NCBI RefSeq assembly: GCF_021190915.1
Contig: NZ_JAIOAP010000021.1
Span: forward strand, 1-64,000
Reading direction: 5' to 3'
From: Cohnella silvisoli
GTDB lineage: Bacteria > Bacillota > Bacilli > Paenibacillales > Paenibacillaceae
Length of the DNA stretch: 64,000 nucleotides
A program made the position numbers and the translations under genes. Shown here one piece after another: positions 33,606-43,476 of this stretch (positions are counted from its first letter, which is position 1; the number at the start of each line of letters is the position of its first letter). A model generated the notes under the pieces. That model did no database searches and was not told where the DNA came from. It saw only the letters and a list, made by a program, of their open reading frames with translations.

Positions 33606-36600
33606 CTATGAAAGTACGACGGTAAGACGATGATGGCGACCGTTCGCAACGATACCATGTTGCACGAGGCGGATATTGTCCGGCATCATCTCGACGGACT
33701 CTCCATTTTCCGTACGAAGTACGCTTATATGCAGCTGCTCCACCCTTTGAACGCCTCTCACCGATTGCAATAACCCGTAGAAAGCCGATGAATGGATAGG
33801 CTCGCCGATTTCCCATCCCTGCCCGTCCAATTGGCCGTTAATCGGGTTCAAAAACCGGTTCAGCAAATCCAAGCAAGCTGTCTCGACCTGCACGATAAGA
33901 TCCGGGGAATCCACGACCAGCGTCGCAATAACCGATATTTCCAGGAACGCCGGCGGAATTACGATTAGCCGTCCCCCGGATGCGACCAAGTTAGAAGCTG
34001 TACGGCGCAATACCGATTCCAGATTTCGTTTCGTTTCCGGAAAATGTTCTTTACCCGCCTCGCCGCCGGAAGGAAGCGCCACGACGACAAAAGAGCCGGG
34101 AGAATGCTCTAGCTTTACGTTGCGATTCGGCAAACATTTGACTTTCAGGATGCCAGGGTCGGTTTCCTTGACCAGCCACTCGACATCGGCAGCGGAGATG
34201 GCGCGGCCTCGATGCTTCAACTGCTGCGGCCCCCTGAGCAAAGCTCCTTCGATCGACTCCGAGTCCCCTCCCCCGATAGCGGGCAATGGATTGGACACCC
34301 CGTTCACGAAAGCAAGCGACTGCATAATACCGGCTATTTGACCTCTTCCCACGTTGCCGCGGGAGCCGTTCGTCACTTGGTAGGTGACACGGATTTTATC
34401 TCCCCCCTCGAGCGGAGGGGCCATTCCCCGTACGCCGTTCCCAAACCGGATCAGTCCGGTAGCTGGCTGAATCGTATAGTGCCTCTCGTCCGAAGCCGAT
34501 CCGTTTAACGAGTGAACCTCATTCCAGCGAACCCATAGACGTTGAATGTTTCCTTCGCTGTCCCTGTAAATCTCATAACGGTCCGGGTCCGATTCCGCTA
34601 ATCTATTCAGCTCATGCTCCCCGATAAATCCGGTCTCGTCGACCCATACCTCTTGACTTACGACCGGAGTTTGAGACAAGATATGACCGCCTTTGCCGAT
34701 TTCCGGGTATTCGTTAATGACCGTCCGTTGCTGAATGGCAAGCACCGCATTGCGATGAATGCTCGTCACGCTAGGGAGGACGATGTCGCTCGCCCCGTAA
34801 CGTCCGTCGCGGTTCACGGCGCGCAGCCATACCCTTTCCCGGCCGAATAGCGTTGCAACAGCTAGTCCGGCAGGGCCGACGAATTGAAGCATTCCCGATT
34901 GGGTGAATCCCTGGGTTTCATCGACCGTTTTCAAAGCCGCCCATGACCATTCATTGCCGCTCTGTACGTAAGCTTCCCACTCGACCCAAGGGATTTGTTG
35001 TTCCGCAGCCGGTTTTCTGCCCAACGTAAATTGCATGCGGATAGGTCCTTTAAGCGGCGGAACATCAAATGCCATGTATACGGAAGGAGCAGGACAAGGA
35101 ATAGGCAAAAACGGCTTGAACGTATCGCCGCCTTGCTGCACCGTAGCGGTTACGTCGGTCATGATTGCGTTGTTTAGGGTAAATGCGTTATCCGGTCTCA
35201 GATCGGTGGAGGCGGGATAAGCATATGAGAAGGCCATCTTCTCCAGCCTTGGACTCATGTATTCGACGACTGGCGCGGTTGGAGTATCCGTTGCCGTAAC
35301 GCGTGCACGGATCCAGCAATCTTCCCGCCCGTTCACGAACGTCTGCGCCATGTCCTCCGGACATGGAAATTCAAGCTTGATCTCCCGTTGTTCCTCGGAC
35401 AGACCCACGAACAACTCTTCGAAAGCACCGCTTTCCGGCAGCCTCATCCAGTTGTCGCCATTCCAATACTCCCAATGGACCCGTCTTATATATAGCCGCG
35501 GCAATGGTTTTTTCTCGAAATCCGCCGTTCTCATAACCATTTTCCAACGTATTTCAGGATCAGGTCCGGTTCTTAACGCATTGGGGACGTTCTTCGCTTG
35601 GAAGGTCATCCGCAGCCGGCTGCCCCGCTTGCTGAAGGCTTCCGGACAAGCCGCATAAAACACGGAATAAGGCACGGAATATTCGCCAAAAGGATAGAAA
35701 CCGGATTTCTCAAGCTCCGTATCGTTGAAATAAAGCTCACTTGGGGCGATGCCTCCCGGATCAAGTTCGGTATCATGCGAAGCCCGCATCGTAACCCGAT
35801 CCATCTCCGGAATGGCTTTCAGTACGGGAGGACCGCTTGCTCCGTCCGTGCTAGGCTTCACTCGGCAGCGAATCCAGCGCCCAGCAACTTCGCTTACCTC
35901 TGTAGACTCCACGGCTCCGAATGTTGTTTTCGAAAGCGTAATCTCCTGCCCTTGAACAGTCGCCTTCTCGAACGGAATCCACTCGCTTCCCCGGGAATAA
36001 GACCATTCCAACCAATCCATTCGCGAGAAAATCGAGGCTAGATCGCCTTCTACGTACCTGCGCTCGGCATTATGCCATTTCAGCGTCAATCGAGCAGGAT
36101 GGTTCAAATGGAATAAATCGTCGTTGCGAATGTAGAAAACATGATCCTGAAGGTTATCACCCTCTACAGAGAACAGCGACAGTTCCGGCACCGTTCCCGC
36201 TAACAGATGATCATTGTAGCGCTCGCTCGACAGTATAATCCGGTCACGATCCGGATGTACGTTATACAGCTCGGTCAGCTTGGCCGGAGTAATGAGTAGC
36301 GCCCCCTCCGTTTCGAACGGAAGCTCTTCCCCTTCATCATTTGGCTCAGCAGTCAACTGCGTCCCGCTGGGAACATATACAGGTTCCCGCACTCCGTCAT
36401 TCAGCGCAAATACGACATGCGTACGCGCAGGGCGGGCAGGCTGAATTTTTACCTGAAGCAAATCAAGGAAAGCTATGAAATTATTGAGCGGAACGCGATT
36501 CAGCCGTTTAATGTTTTCCCCCAGCATGTCCGCCGCCAAGTAGAACAACGCGGTGCCCGCATCCGGGTCATCCGGCGAGAATCGCCATTCCGGCGTATAA

Positions 36601-36701
36601 TGGGGTACCATCGCCTTCATCTGATCGACGAGAGCGTTAAGGTCCCTCCCATCGATCGCAGGCGAACGGGCTAACCCGTCTTGCCATTGCTCTGATTTCA
36701 T
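33606..36701 (-). CDS. gpJ-like baseplate assembly protein 1 (large, Afp11-type)
   Basis: 1031 aa. The start YTPEWRFSPDDPDAGTALFY and LADMLGENIKRLNRVPLNNF is the J-type opening. The middle holds several Ig-like beta inserts. The C-terminal core reads SIEGALLRGPQQLKHRGRAI, then SAADVEWLVKETDPGILKVK and SFVVVALPSGGEAG. GGGAG lies about 11 bases before the ATG. It is similar in order and size to Afp11 of the antifeeding prophage. It pairs with the 747-aa J protein, suggesting a two-protein wedge. Confidence 0.85.
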   Translation of the reverse strand: MKSEQWQDGLARSPAIDGRDLNALVDQMKAMVPHYTPEWRFSPDDPDAGTALFYLAADMLGENIKRLNRVPLNNFIAFLDLLQVKIQPARPARTHVVFALNDGVREPVYVPSGTQLTAEPNDEGEELPFETEGALLITPAKLTELYNVHPDRDRIILSSERYNDHLLAGTVPELSLFSVEGDNLQDHVFYIRNDDLFHLNHPARLTLKWHNAERRYVEGDLASIFSRMDWLEWSYSRGSEWIPFEKATVQGQEITLSKTTFGAVESTEVSEVAGRWIRCRVKPSTDGASGPPVLKAIPEMDRVTMRASHDTELDPGGIAPSELYFNDTELEKSGFYPFGEYSVPYSVFYAACPEAFSKRGSRLRMTFQAKNVPNALRTGPDPEIRWKMVMRTADFEKKPLPRLYIRRVHWEYWNGDNWMRLPESGAFEELFVGLSEEQREIKLEFPCPEDMAQTFVNGREDCWIRARVTATDTPTAPVVEYMSPRLEKMAFSYAYPASTDLRPDNAFTLNNAIMTDVTATVQQGGDTFKPFLPIPCPAPSVYMAFDVPPLKGPIRMQFTLGRKPAAEQQIPWVEWEAYVQSGNEWSWAALKTVDETQGFTQSGMLQFVGPAGLAVATLFGRERVWLRAVNRDGRYGASDIVLPSVTSIHRNAVLAIQQRTVINEYPEIGKGGHILSQTPVVSQEVWVDETGFIGEHELNRLAESDPDRYEIYRDSEGNIQRLWVRWNEVHSLNGSASDERHYTIQPATGLIRFGNGVRGMAPPLEGGDKIRVTYQVTNGSRGNVGRGQIAGIMQSLAFVNGVSNPLPAIGGGDSESIEGALLRGPQQLKHRGRAISAADVEWLVKETDPGILKVKCLPNRNVKLEHSPGSFVVVALPSGGEAGKEHFPETKRNLESVLRRTASNLVASGGRLIVIPPAFLEISVIATLVVDSPDLIVQVETACLDLLNRFLNPINGQLDGQGWEIGEPIHSSAFYGLLQSVRGVQRVEQLHISVLRTENGESVEMMPDNIRLVQHGIVANGRHHRLTVVLS

Positions 36702-36718
36702 ACGTTTTGTCGCTCCCG

Positions 36719-37120
36719 TTATTTCGTTCCTTCTTCCAAGTAGAAGGGGTAAACCTGATTAAACAAATTGTTGGTGGAACGGACGATATAGTTGACGATG
36801 AGCAGCATACGTCCGGACTGCGACTCGTCAAGCCTCGCTTCGACTTCAACGTCCGTCACGCGCGGCTCCCATACCGTGATCGCTTGCGTAATGTCGCTTT
36901 CCAGAAGCCGCATCGTCGTCTCGTCGGTCGTGCCGAACACGAAGTTGCGGAGACCGCAGCCGAATTCGGGGCGCATGACGCGCTCCCCCCTAGATGTCAT
37001 GAGGATGATGCGAATGGCTTCCGCGATATCCTCTTCGCCTTCCGACAGAAGGAATCGTCCGGTCGTAGCGTCTACGGCTATCGGAAACTTCCAGCCTCTG
37101 CCCAAAAAGGAAGCGCTCAT
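36719..37120 (-). CDS. gp25/GpW-like baseplate wedge protein
   Basis: 133 aa. It is the small lysozyme-like wedge protein of contractile tails. The family core is clear: FLGRGWKFPIAVD at the N terminus, DIAEAIRIILMTSRGERVMRPEFGCGL (27 residues, with the conserved E-R-x-M-x-P-x-F-G) and the C-terminal helix-strand. It corresponds to Afp9. The gene sits between the gpV-like spike and gpJ-like genes, as in phage and eCIS operons. Confidence 0.93.
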   Translation of the reverse strand: MSASFLGRGWKFPIAVDATTGRFLLSEGEEDIAEAIRIILMTSRGERVMRPEFGCGLRNFVFGTTDETTMRLLESDITQAITVWEPRVTDVEVEARLDESQSGRMLLIVNYIVRSTNNLFNQVYPFYLEEGTK

Positions 37121-37144
37121 CGTTTGTTGTCCCCCTCATCCGGT

Positions 37145-37879
37145 TTAGTTGATTTTGACCATCGCGCCTTTGATCGTGACCATTCCGTCCGATATTAAAT
37201 CCAGCTTTGCCCCGGCCTTCACTTTCATCGTCGCGGTTGCTTCCAGATTAATTTGCGTGCTCTTAATCGTAATGGCTTTGGTAGATTCTATTGAAATGTC
37301 GCCTTTGTTGTCGATCGTGATTTTGTTCGTGCCCGATTTAATCGTGACCGTACCGGCGGTGCTTCCCGCCAGAACGACGGATTGCGCATCGCTCTTCGTA
37401 CCGAGCGTAATCTTCTCGTTCTGGTCGTCGATTTCAAGCTTGATGCCTTTTTTCGTTTTCAAGGTCACCTTGCCCGCATTGGCCGTATCGTCGAAAATAA
37501 GCTCATGTCCGGCTCTAGAGTAAATTTTGCGAAGGTTGTTTGCGTCATCCTTGGCCGGCGGCTTGTTCGTCGAATTCCATAAGGAACCGATGACGAAAGG
37601 CTGATTCAGGTTGCCCAGATGGAAAGCGACCAGCACCTCATCTCCGACTTCCGGGACGAACAAAGTTCCCATGCTGCTCCCCGACATAAGCGACGTGATG
37701 GGCGCCCAGTCCGTTTCGTGCGAATTTTCCCGCAGGGGGAACTTCAGCTTGACGCGGTTTAAGCCATCCGGGTCTTTGTTGTTCGTGACAGTGGCGACCA
37801 TGACTCCGTTAATGGTTCCGTAACCGCTGCTTGCGCCGCCATCGGATTGGGAAGGAAAAAAGTCGCTCATTGACGGCAT
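37145..37879 (-). CDS. gpV/VgrG-type spike protein (OB fold and beta helix)
   Basis: 244 aa. Residues about 20-110 are the OB-fold of phage baseplate V/gp5 (MVATVTNNKDPDGLNRVKL, MGTLFVPEVGDEVLVAFHLG, VIGSLWNS). The C-terminal half consists of repeated short strands with Thr/Lys/Ile (ITIDNKGDISIESTKAITIK), the triangular beta helix that forms the needle. A PAAR-like cone is expected on its tip, but no PAAR gene lies in this operon. Its ATG shares a base with the end of the gpD-like gene, so they are coupled. Confidence 0.92.
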   Translation of the reverse strand: MPSMSDFFPSQSDGGASSGYGTINGVMVATVTNNKDPDGLNRVKLKFPLRENSHETDWAPITSLMSGSSMGTLFVPEVGDEVLVAFHLGNLNQPFVIGSLWNSTNKPPAKDDANNLRKIYSRAGHELIFDDTANAGKVTLKTKKGIKLEIDDQNEKITLGTKSDAQSVVLAGSTAGTVTIKSGTNKITIDNKGDISIESTKAITIKSTQINLEATATMKVKAGAKLDLISDGMVTIKGAMVKIN

Positions 37880-38979
37880 TAGATCGCATTCCCTTCCACG
37901 TTGAAATTGGTTATGTATCCCTGGTTGTTAATAATGTGCGTTACGCCGCTTAGAACAAGGGGCTGGTTGAATTTAGGACCAAGCCCTTCAAGCTTGATGT
38001 GGCGACCCGCCCGCATTTCCGGAAGTCCGACGCATTCGCCTTCGCCGCTGATCAATCCCATTGCACGCTCGTTAAGCATGGAGTTCGCTAACGTTTGTGC
38101 TTCGGCTTGGGTCGACACGTTGCTGTAGACGGTTTCGACTAAGTGGCTCGATAGGGTGGCCATAATGTCTTTGCCCGTCTTGCCGTTGCTGCCGATGATG
38201 CTCACCGTCTGGGAAGTCGCCTGGAAAGGTACCCGGGTTTTCGGATCCGTACCGCGCACGATAACTTGGCTGACCTGATTGGAAATGTCTACGTCTGTCG
38301 AATAGCTTCGCAGGTTTTTGCCGTACATAAGCGTAATGACGGGACTGGCGGACGGATTCGGCTTGCGAAAATAAAGCTTCTGTCCGATAACGAAAAAATC
38401 ATGGTGATTTTCCTCGGCCAAATGCTTCAAAAAATGAAAATCGCTCGTCCGCATTTGCTCGATGGTCGGCTTGGGCGTCAACGTATCGTCGACCTGCAGC
38501 TGTAAGCTGTATTTTCCGCCGATTTCCTTAACGACGTCGCTGACTTTCTTATTGAGCCACAGGTTGGATTTAACGCTTCGCATCATGAGGAAGGAACGAT
38601 CCATGCCTTTGACCGTCACGGTCGGTTGGCCTTCCGCGGGATAATCGAGCGAAAGCCCCGTAATGATGCCGTCGAACACCGTCTCTAGCTTGTCGGTATA
38701 GCCCATCTTGATCGTGATCGTCTTCCCGACTTCGATGAGAGCTCCGACCCACTTGAACTGGCGTGCCACGGCATCATAGGCATTTTCGATCCTGAATTGG
38801 AAGGAATCCGATTTCGGCTCCATCGTCGTCTCCACTTTAAGGAACGATACGGCAATTTTCTGCAAAGTAAAGCTTTGTCCATCGATGCTGATGTCGAAAG
38901 CCGGCGCGAAAAAATTACGGTATTTTTGCTCTAGCGTTGCGAACTGGTATGTGGTGCTGTCGAATTTGATGGTCGCCAC
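37879..38979 (-). CDS. Phage late-control gpD-like spike hub protein
   Basis: 366 aa. It resembles the first half of VgrG/gp27: the N-terminal hub barrel (KIAVSFLKVETTMEPKSDSF), VFDGIITGLSLDYPAEGQPT and GMDRSFLMMRSVKSNL. The second barrel follows with DFHFLKHLAEENHHDFFVIG. In eCIS, Afp8-like spike proteins may be one chain; here hub (gpD) and needle (gpV) are separate genes that overlap by one base. It forms the trimeric hub between tube and needle. Confidence 0.92.
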   Translation of the reverse strand: MATIKFDSTTYQFATLEQKYRNFFAPAFDISIDGQSFTLQKIAVSFLKVETTMEPKSDSFQFRIENAYDAVARQFKWVGALIEVGKTITIKMGYTDKLETVFDGIITGLSLDYPAEGQPTVTVKGMDRSFLMMRSVKSNLWLNKKVSDVVKEIGGKYSLQLQVDDTLTPKPTIEQMRTSDFHFLKHLAEENHHDFFVIGQKLYFRKPNPSASPVITLMYGKNLRSYSTDVDISNQVSQVIVRGTDPKTRVPFQATSQTVSIIGSNGKTGKDIMATLSSHLVETVYSNVSTQAEAQTLANSMLNERAMGLISGEGECVGLPEMRAGRHIKLEGLGPKFNQPLVLSGVTHIINNQGYITNFNVEGNAI

Positions 38980-38986
38980 GATACTC

Positions 38987-39613
38987 TCACTCCAGCCTTG
39001 GTATAATCAGCTTACGCCCTACGGGCAGCTTGCGCGGATTGTCGATTCCGTTCGCTTCGGCAATCGATCGCCATTGTCCCGGGTCTTCGTATTCTTCCGC
39101 TGCCAGCATCCATAGCTGCTCGTCTTGCTTGAGCATTTTCTGCTTCGTGCGGTCCGCGCTTTGGCGAGGGATGTTCTGATATTGCTCGGTCATCGACTGG
39201 ACGGCCCGGAAAGTCACGTTTAATGTCGCACGGACAGGGAGGCCGGAGTCTAGGAACATCGTGAATCGCTGCTGTATTTTCTCGGCTACGCCTTTGAAAT
39301 CGAGCGAGCCCCAGACGAAGCGGCATAAAGGCGGAGCATGAAGATCGTTGTCGACATTGAGCAAGCCGGAAATTTTGGCCGTATGCGTCCTGACGTCGGT
39401 ACCCTTCTCGTAGGTATCGAAGAACAAGTCCATTGTCAGCGTCGTCGCCTCGCCGCTGACGAACTGAGCAAGCGGCGATTGCAGGCCGGGAATCGTCTGC
39501 CAGGCAAATTGGTTCCCCGACTGCAGCACATATTCGTTCGGATTAAACAATACGTTAACAGTTTCCTGCGAGTTGCTCTTAATGATGATGATCTTCGCTT
39601 TGGTTAATGCCAA
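38987..39613 (-). CDS. Afp7-like tube/baseplate adaptor with LysM
   Basis: 208 aa. The N terminus (VNVLFNPNEYVLQSGNQFAW, SGEATTLTMDLFFDTYEKGT) is the conserved eCIS/phage adaptor fold. The C terminus is one LysM motif (LKQDEQLWMLAAEEYEDPGQ, then ANGIDNPRKLPVGRKLIIP). It corresponds to Afp7 and to T4 gp53/gp54-type proteins, which connect the spike hub to the inner tube. It starts eight bases upstream of the gpD-like gene. Confidence 0.9.
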   Translation of the reverse strand: MALTKAKIIIIKSNSQETVNVLFNPNEYVLQSGNQFAWQTIPGLQSPLAQFVSGEATTLTMDLFFDTYEKGTDVRTHTAKISGLLNVDNDLHAPPLCRFVWGSLDFKGVAEKIQQRFTMFLDSGLPVRATLNVTFRAVQSMTEQYQNIPRQSADRTKQKMLKQDEQLWMLAAEEYEDPGQWRSIAEANGIDNPRKLPVGRKLIIPRLE

Positions 39614-39663
39614 TCCGCGTCCCCTCCTTTGCCTCGCTGGTGCGTTAACACGCTCTTACCGGC

Positions 39664-42600
39664 TTAATAACCACGCAGCCGCTGCTCGAATTTCATTCGC
39701 TTCATCAGAGATTTGTAAACTTGATCCGCGATCTGATCCGGATGAAGCTGTGGCAATTCGCTTATGACCTTCTGCAACTGCTCCAAGTTAATGGACGGAG
39801 CTGCCTCCGTGGTCGTTGCTCGTGCTGCCGGCTCCTGTTCAGTTGGCACGGGTTCTCTCGTGTTGCGGCGAAGCTCCAGCAATACTGCTGGACTTTGTCC
39901 TTCGGTTGCATTCTCCGAAAGACTATCAGAACTCGATGAGCGTCGGCGAAGCTCTGCGGCATGCGAATTAGTGTGTGATAATAATAGACTTCGTTGGCTT
40001 AATTCCGTCATAGGCTGAAGTATCGTTGTTGCTTGTGCTGAATGGGCGGTCTGGTTAGGTAAACCCGTCTGCATTCGTTGAGTTGTCTCTATTGTTGATA
40101 GCAGTGGCTGCGATTGATTTCCTATTGGCGATCTCCTACGCGGCGTAAGCGGTGAAAGAAATCGACTCATCTCGGCAACATTTTGCTTTGGCATTCTGTC
40201 TGTGCGTGTCGCCGGGGCTTGTACGAGTGGAGATAACGCTCCAGCCCGTAAGCCCGATGTAGCTACTAACGGCGATTTTCCCGAGTTATGCTGGGAACGC
40301 TCAAATCGAGTTTGCGAGAATTCCGCCCGTCTTGAAAGCTCATCTGGTCGAGTCCCAATGCGTCGCATCGTAGCAGAAACTAGTTGTAACGGCGAAAATA
40401 CCCGGGCAACTGCCGACATTGTTGACGGTAAAATTTCAGATCGTTGTACATTCGAAGCAGGATTATCTTCTGATGAAGTAATCGTTTGACCATTCGGCCC
40501 GGCCACCGGTGTAGACGCTTCAGCCATCCGACTCAGCGTGGTAGATGCTAGTGTTGGTGATGCTGCGATTTTACGCAATGTCTTTGGCATAGATGGAGGT
40601 GACTCTTTAATTCTGCGAAAAGTCGTAGGTATCGGTATTGGTTTCTCTGAGATTCTACGATTAGTTTTAGGCATTTGCGCTGGTGCCGTGACCCTTCGTA
40701 ATGTCGTTGGCGTATGTGTCGGTGACTCTATGATTCTACGATTAGTTTTAGGCATTTGCGCTGGTGCCGTGATCCATCGAAAAGTTGTTGGCGTACGTGT
40801 CGGTGATTCTATGATTGTTCGATTAATCGTAAGCACTTGTGCTTGCGATGATATGAATCTGCGTACAGTCATAGGTAATGATGATGTTGGTTGTGCGGTT
40901 CTATTTCCTGTCGGCAATTGGGTTAATGACCCATTCGGTTGCCGTAAAGAAGGTGTTGTTGAACTGTCTGCGGGATGAGCCATTTTCGATAATGGTTCAG
41001 AAGCGGCGACCATTCGGCGCAGTGTTGTAGGTACTGGTAATGTTGAAGATACTGATCGACGTAAAGTAGCGGTAACCGGCTGAGAAGGCGAATCCCCATG
41101 GTTTTTCGACACTGGTATGGGTGTTGACGGTACTTCAGGTCGATGATGCGTTACCGGGGCTGATGCTGGTGTTGTAGCTGCACCTACTCGACGAATTCTC
41201 GCCTGCACGAGCGCTGATATTACGTCCGACTTTTTTAGGGTATCGAGCTTCTTAGGTAACAATCTTGTGATACCCGATTGCTGGATTACAATAGGTGCGG
41301 ATAATGTCCGAGCAGCCATTCGGCGAAGCACGATGGGCAACGGAGTAGAGTTTGCAGCCGCTCCTCTAACCTTTGAAGTTAATTCGGTTGTACCTCCAAC
41401 AGGGGTTCCCGTAGAAGATGAAACTGCTTCCGCCATTGGGGAAGTTAAACCGGATGGATATCGATGCCCAAGTTCAGAACCCTTCGTATCCATTTGATTT
41501 ATTTCAGTCTGACGGTTTTTAAAGCTCGTCTCGGGCAACTTGCGATTCAGTAAACCTTGAGACCTCTTCAACACAAATTCGTTCTGAAGATTTCCTGCGC
41601 GCTCCGCCAATCTTGCTGCAATCTGATAACTGGAAATGATAGGCTGAGCTAATAGTGGGATCATTTGCGATTTAACTTGCCCGGAACCTCGAACGATGCG
41701 ACCGATAACCACATTATCCGATGATGGATGGGCTTCCTGCGCCATTGGTCTACTAGTTTCCCTTGCAGCAACTTTCGTCGATCCCTTGCTTGGCAGTTGA
41801 ACCGTTTGTTCTTGCCAAGTTCTATTTCCGGGCAATCGATGGGATAGTCTTAGCTTTAGGAAACCCAATATCGAATTCGAATCCGCTCTGAACGCGCGAG
41901 CCTTATTCTCAGGATAAACCTCCGAAGTTTCCTCCCAATCCGCTGCCCCGTTTTCTCCAGTTGACCACCGATGTTCCTGATTGTCACGACGGATAGGGAG
42001 ATGGTCACCCTCCGTTTGCATTGGGTGCAGGTTCCCCTCCGTTTGCACTGGGTGCAGGTTTTCCTCAGCTTGCTCCTTGCGAGATCCCCATTTGGTAGTC
42101 GCCGAAGTTTCTTGTTCGGAAATTGGGCGAAGGGTCATCCGGGGCGGATTAGAATCGATGGCAGATCTACCCGATGGCTGCTTGTCGTCTTCAACCGAAG
42201 CCGGATTTACACCCATGCTTTTAGTCCTTGCATCCTGACTTTCCTGCATTGAAATCAAATCGACAGAAGGAACAATTCGAGAAGGACCGCTTGCCTGCGA
42301 AAGCCGATAGACGTGATAATGTTCACCGCCGGCTGAAACTTCCTTATTTACTGGTTTATTTGGATTAGCTGGAGTTGGGTTGCTTACATTAGCCGGACTC
42401 ATACCACGCCGAGTCGTCACTTTTCGGTTAATAAAAATAACGTCAGCGTAACCTGGTATTGTTCGTTTGAGCCTATTTTGAGCCAGCGCCCTATTGGTTT
42501 TCGTTTTCTGTACCATTGGGTCTGCTAGCATTCTCTTCCGGTTTAAGTCCGTACGGAACCCTTTCCGAGGCTTGCGAAAAGAAAGATTAGTTTTGGCCGT

Positions 42601-43440
42601 TAATGGCCAAGCAGTCCGTTTCCCTATCGATTCGGCAAAAGGAAGCTTAACGGCATTCAACGTACCTTCCTGAATCGGGTTCACTTCAATCGCGCTTGTT
42701 GGTACATAGAGTTCATCTGCTGCATGGGAGAGATGTTGTTGCGGTTGCGGCTGGTTAGATAAATCCATCTCGCTGGACTGGTGATCAACTCTGTCTGGAC
42801 TGACCGACCGAATCGTTTGTTTCGTTTCCGGACGATTAGGCACTGGCTGTCTATTGGTTTTATTCTTGAATACGGCTTTCGGAAATGCCGACGGTTGCTT
42901 TAACGATTGATTAGAAAAATGATCTCGCGACATGGCTTCGATACTCGCACGATCGTGATTCGACAAGCCGAAATCCGACCGATCGTGTACCGTGCTTGAT
43001 ATCGCTTGTTCCCTTAACCTTCTTTGATCCATGATGATTCGATCTACTTCGCGTACGACAACAATTCGCTTTTCGACGATCTTCTCGCGTTCGATGATTT
43101 TCTCGCGTTCTACAAGCTTCTCACGCTCTACAATCTTCTCGCGCTCGACCAGACGTTCCCGCTCAACAATCCGCTCCCTGTCCATAAAGCGATTCTGTAT
43201 GACAGGTTTTCCTATTGGGGCAGGCTGTGCCGAAGGATGGATGTGATAATGCACGGAACTCGGAGACGGTTTTCGGACAGCTTTGCGGCCTTCGCCCGAA
43301 GATATCCTAAAAATCAAGGGAAGCCCGCTCTTGAAACCGCGGCGGATAGGTCCGTATTTGCCGGTTATGACACTGGCAAACCAATCATGGGGTACCTTCA
43401 AGCCTGCTGCAGATCGAGGCCATTCCTTTTTACGTCCCAT
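39664..43440 (-). CDS. Long disordered repeat protein of the injection system (possible length ruler)
   Basis: 1258 aa from the ATG at 43440, which follows AAAGGAGGGGGAAGT; the frame is open seven codons further. An early part (residues about 80-130) is a continuous charged helix of repeated (V/L/I)(V/E)ERE(R/K) units. Most of the rest is basic, Ser/Thr/Pro/Arg-rich and low in hydrophobics, with degenerate repeats such as TTLRRVTAPAQMPKTNRRII. The last 45 residues fold again (LHPDQIADQVYKSLMKRMKF), a helical end I associate with conserved eCIS proteins. It lies between tube 2 and the adaptor, where a tape-measure could stand, and no other candidate exists. Direct DNA repeats occur at 40560-40850. 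Alternative: a lumen-filling cargo or scaffold protein. Confidence 0.6.
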   Translation of the reverse strand: MGRKKEWPRSAAGLKVPHDWFASVITGKYGPIRRGFKSGLPLIFRISSGEGRKAVRKPSPSSVHYHIHPSAQPAPIGKPVIQNRFMDRERIVERERLVEREKIVEREKLVEREKIIEREKIVEKRIVVVREVDRIIMDQRRLREQAISSTVHDRSDFGLSNHDRASIEAMSRDHFSNQSLKQPSAFPKAVFKNKTNRQPVPNRPETKQTIRSVSPDRVDHQSSEMDLSNQPQPQQHLSHAADELYVPTSAIEVNPIQEGTLNAVKLPFAESIGKRTAWPLTAKTNLSFRKPRKGFRTDLNRKRMLADPMVQKTKTNRALAQNRLKRTIPGYADVIFINRKVTTRRGMSPANVSNPTPANPNKPVNKEVSAGGEHYHVYRLSQASGPSRIVPSVDLISMQESQDARTKSMGVNPASVEDDKQPSGRSAIDSNPPRMTLRPISEQETSATTKWGSRKEQAEENLHPVQTEGNLHPMQTEGDHLPIRRDNQEHRWSTGENGAADWEETSEVYPENKARAFRADSNSILGFLKLRLSHRLPGNRTWQEQTVQLPSKGSTKVAARETSRPMAQEAHPSSDNVVIGRIVRGSGQVKSQMIPLLAQPIISSYQIAARLAERAGNLQNEFVLKRSQGLLNRKLPETSFKNRQTEINQMDTKGSELGHRYPSGLTSPMAEAVSSSTGTPVGGTTELTSKVRGAAANSTPLPIVLRRMAARTLSAPIVIQQSGITRLLPKKLDTLKKSDVISALVQARIRRVGAATTPASAPVTHHRPEVPSTPIPVSKNHGDSPSQPVTATLRRSVSSTLPVPTTLRRMVAASEPLSKMAHPADSSTTPSLRQPNGSLTQLPTGNRTAQPTSSLPMTVRRFISSQAQVLTINRTIIESPTRTPTTFRWITAPAQMPKTNRRIIESPTHTPTTLRRVTAPAQMPKTNRRISEKPIPIPTTFRRIKESPPSMPKTLRKIAASPTLASTTLSRMAEASTPVAGPNGQTITSSEDNPASNVQRSEILPSTMSAVARVFSPLQLVSATMRRIGTRPDELSRRAEFSQTRFERSQHNSGKSPLVATSGLRAGALSPLVQAPATRTDRMPKQNVAEMSRFLSPLTPRRRSPIGNQSQPLLSTIETTQRMQTGLPNQTAHSAQATTILQPMTELSQRSLLLSHTNSHAAELRRRSSSSDSLSENATEGQSPAVLLELRRNTREPVPTEQEPAARATTTEAAPSINLEQLQKVISELPQLHPDQIADQVYKSLMKRMKFEQRLRGY

Positions 43441-43476
43441 ACTTCCCCCTCCTTTCTTCATCTCCGTAGTTAAAGG

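Noticed and set aside
43031..43473. Plus-strand frames rich in Arg-Ser-Thr and Phe-Leu opposite the disordered protein gene
   Set aside because: They mirror the charged-helix repeat of the minus-strand gene and lack ribosome sites.
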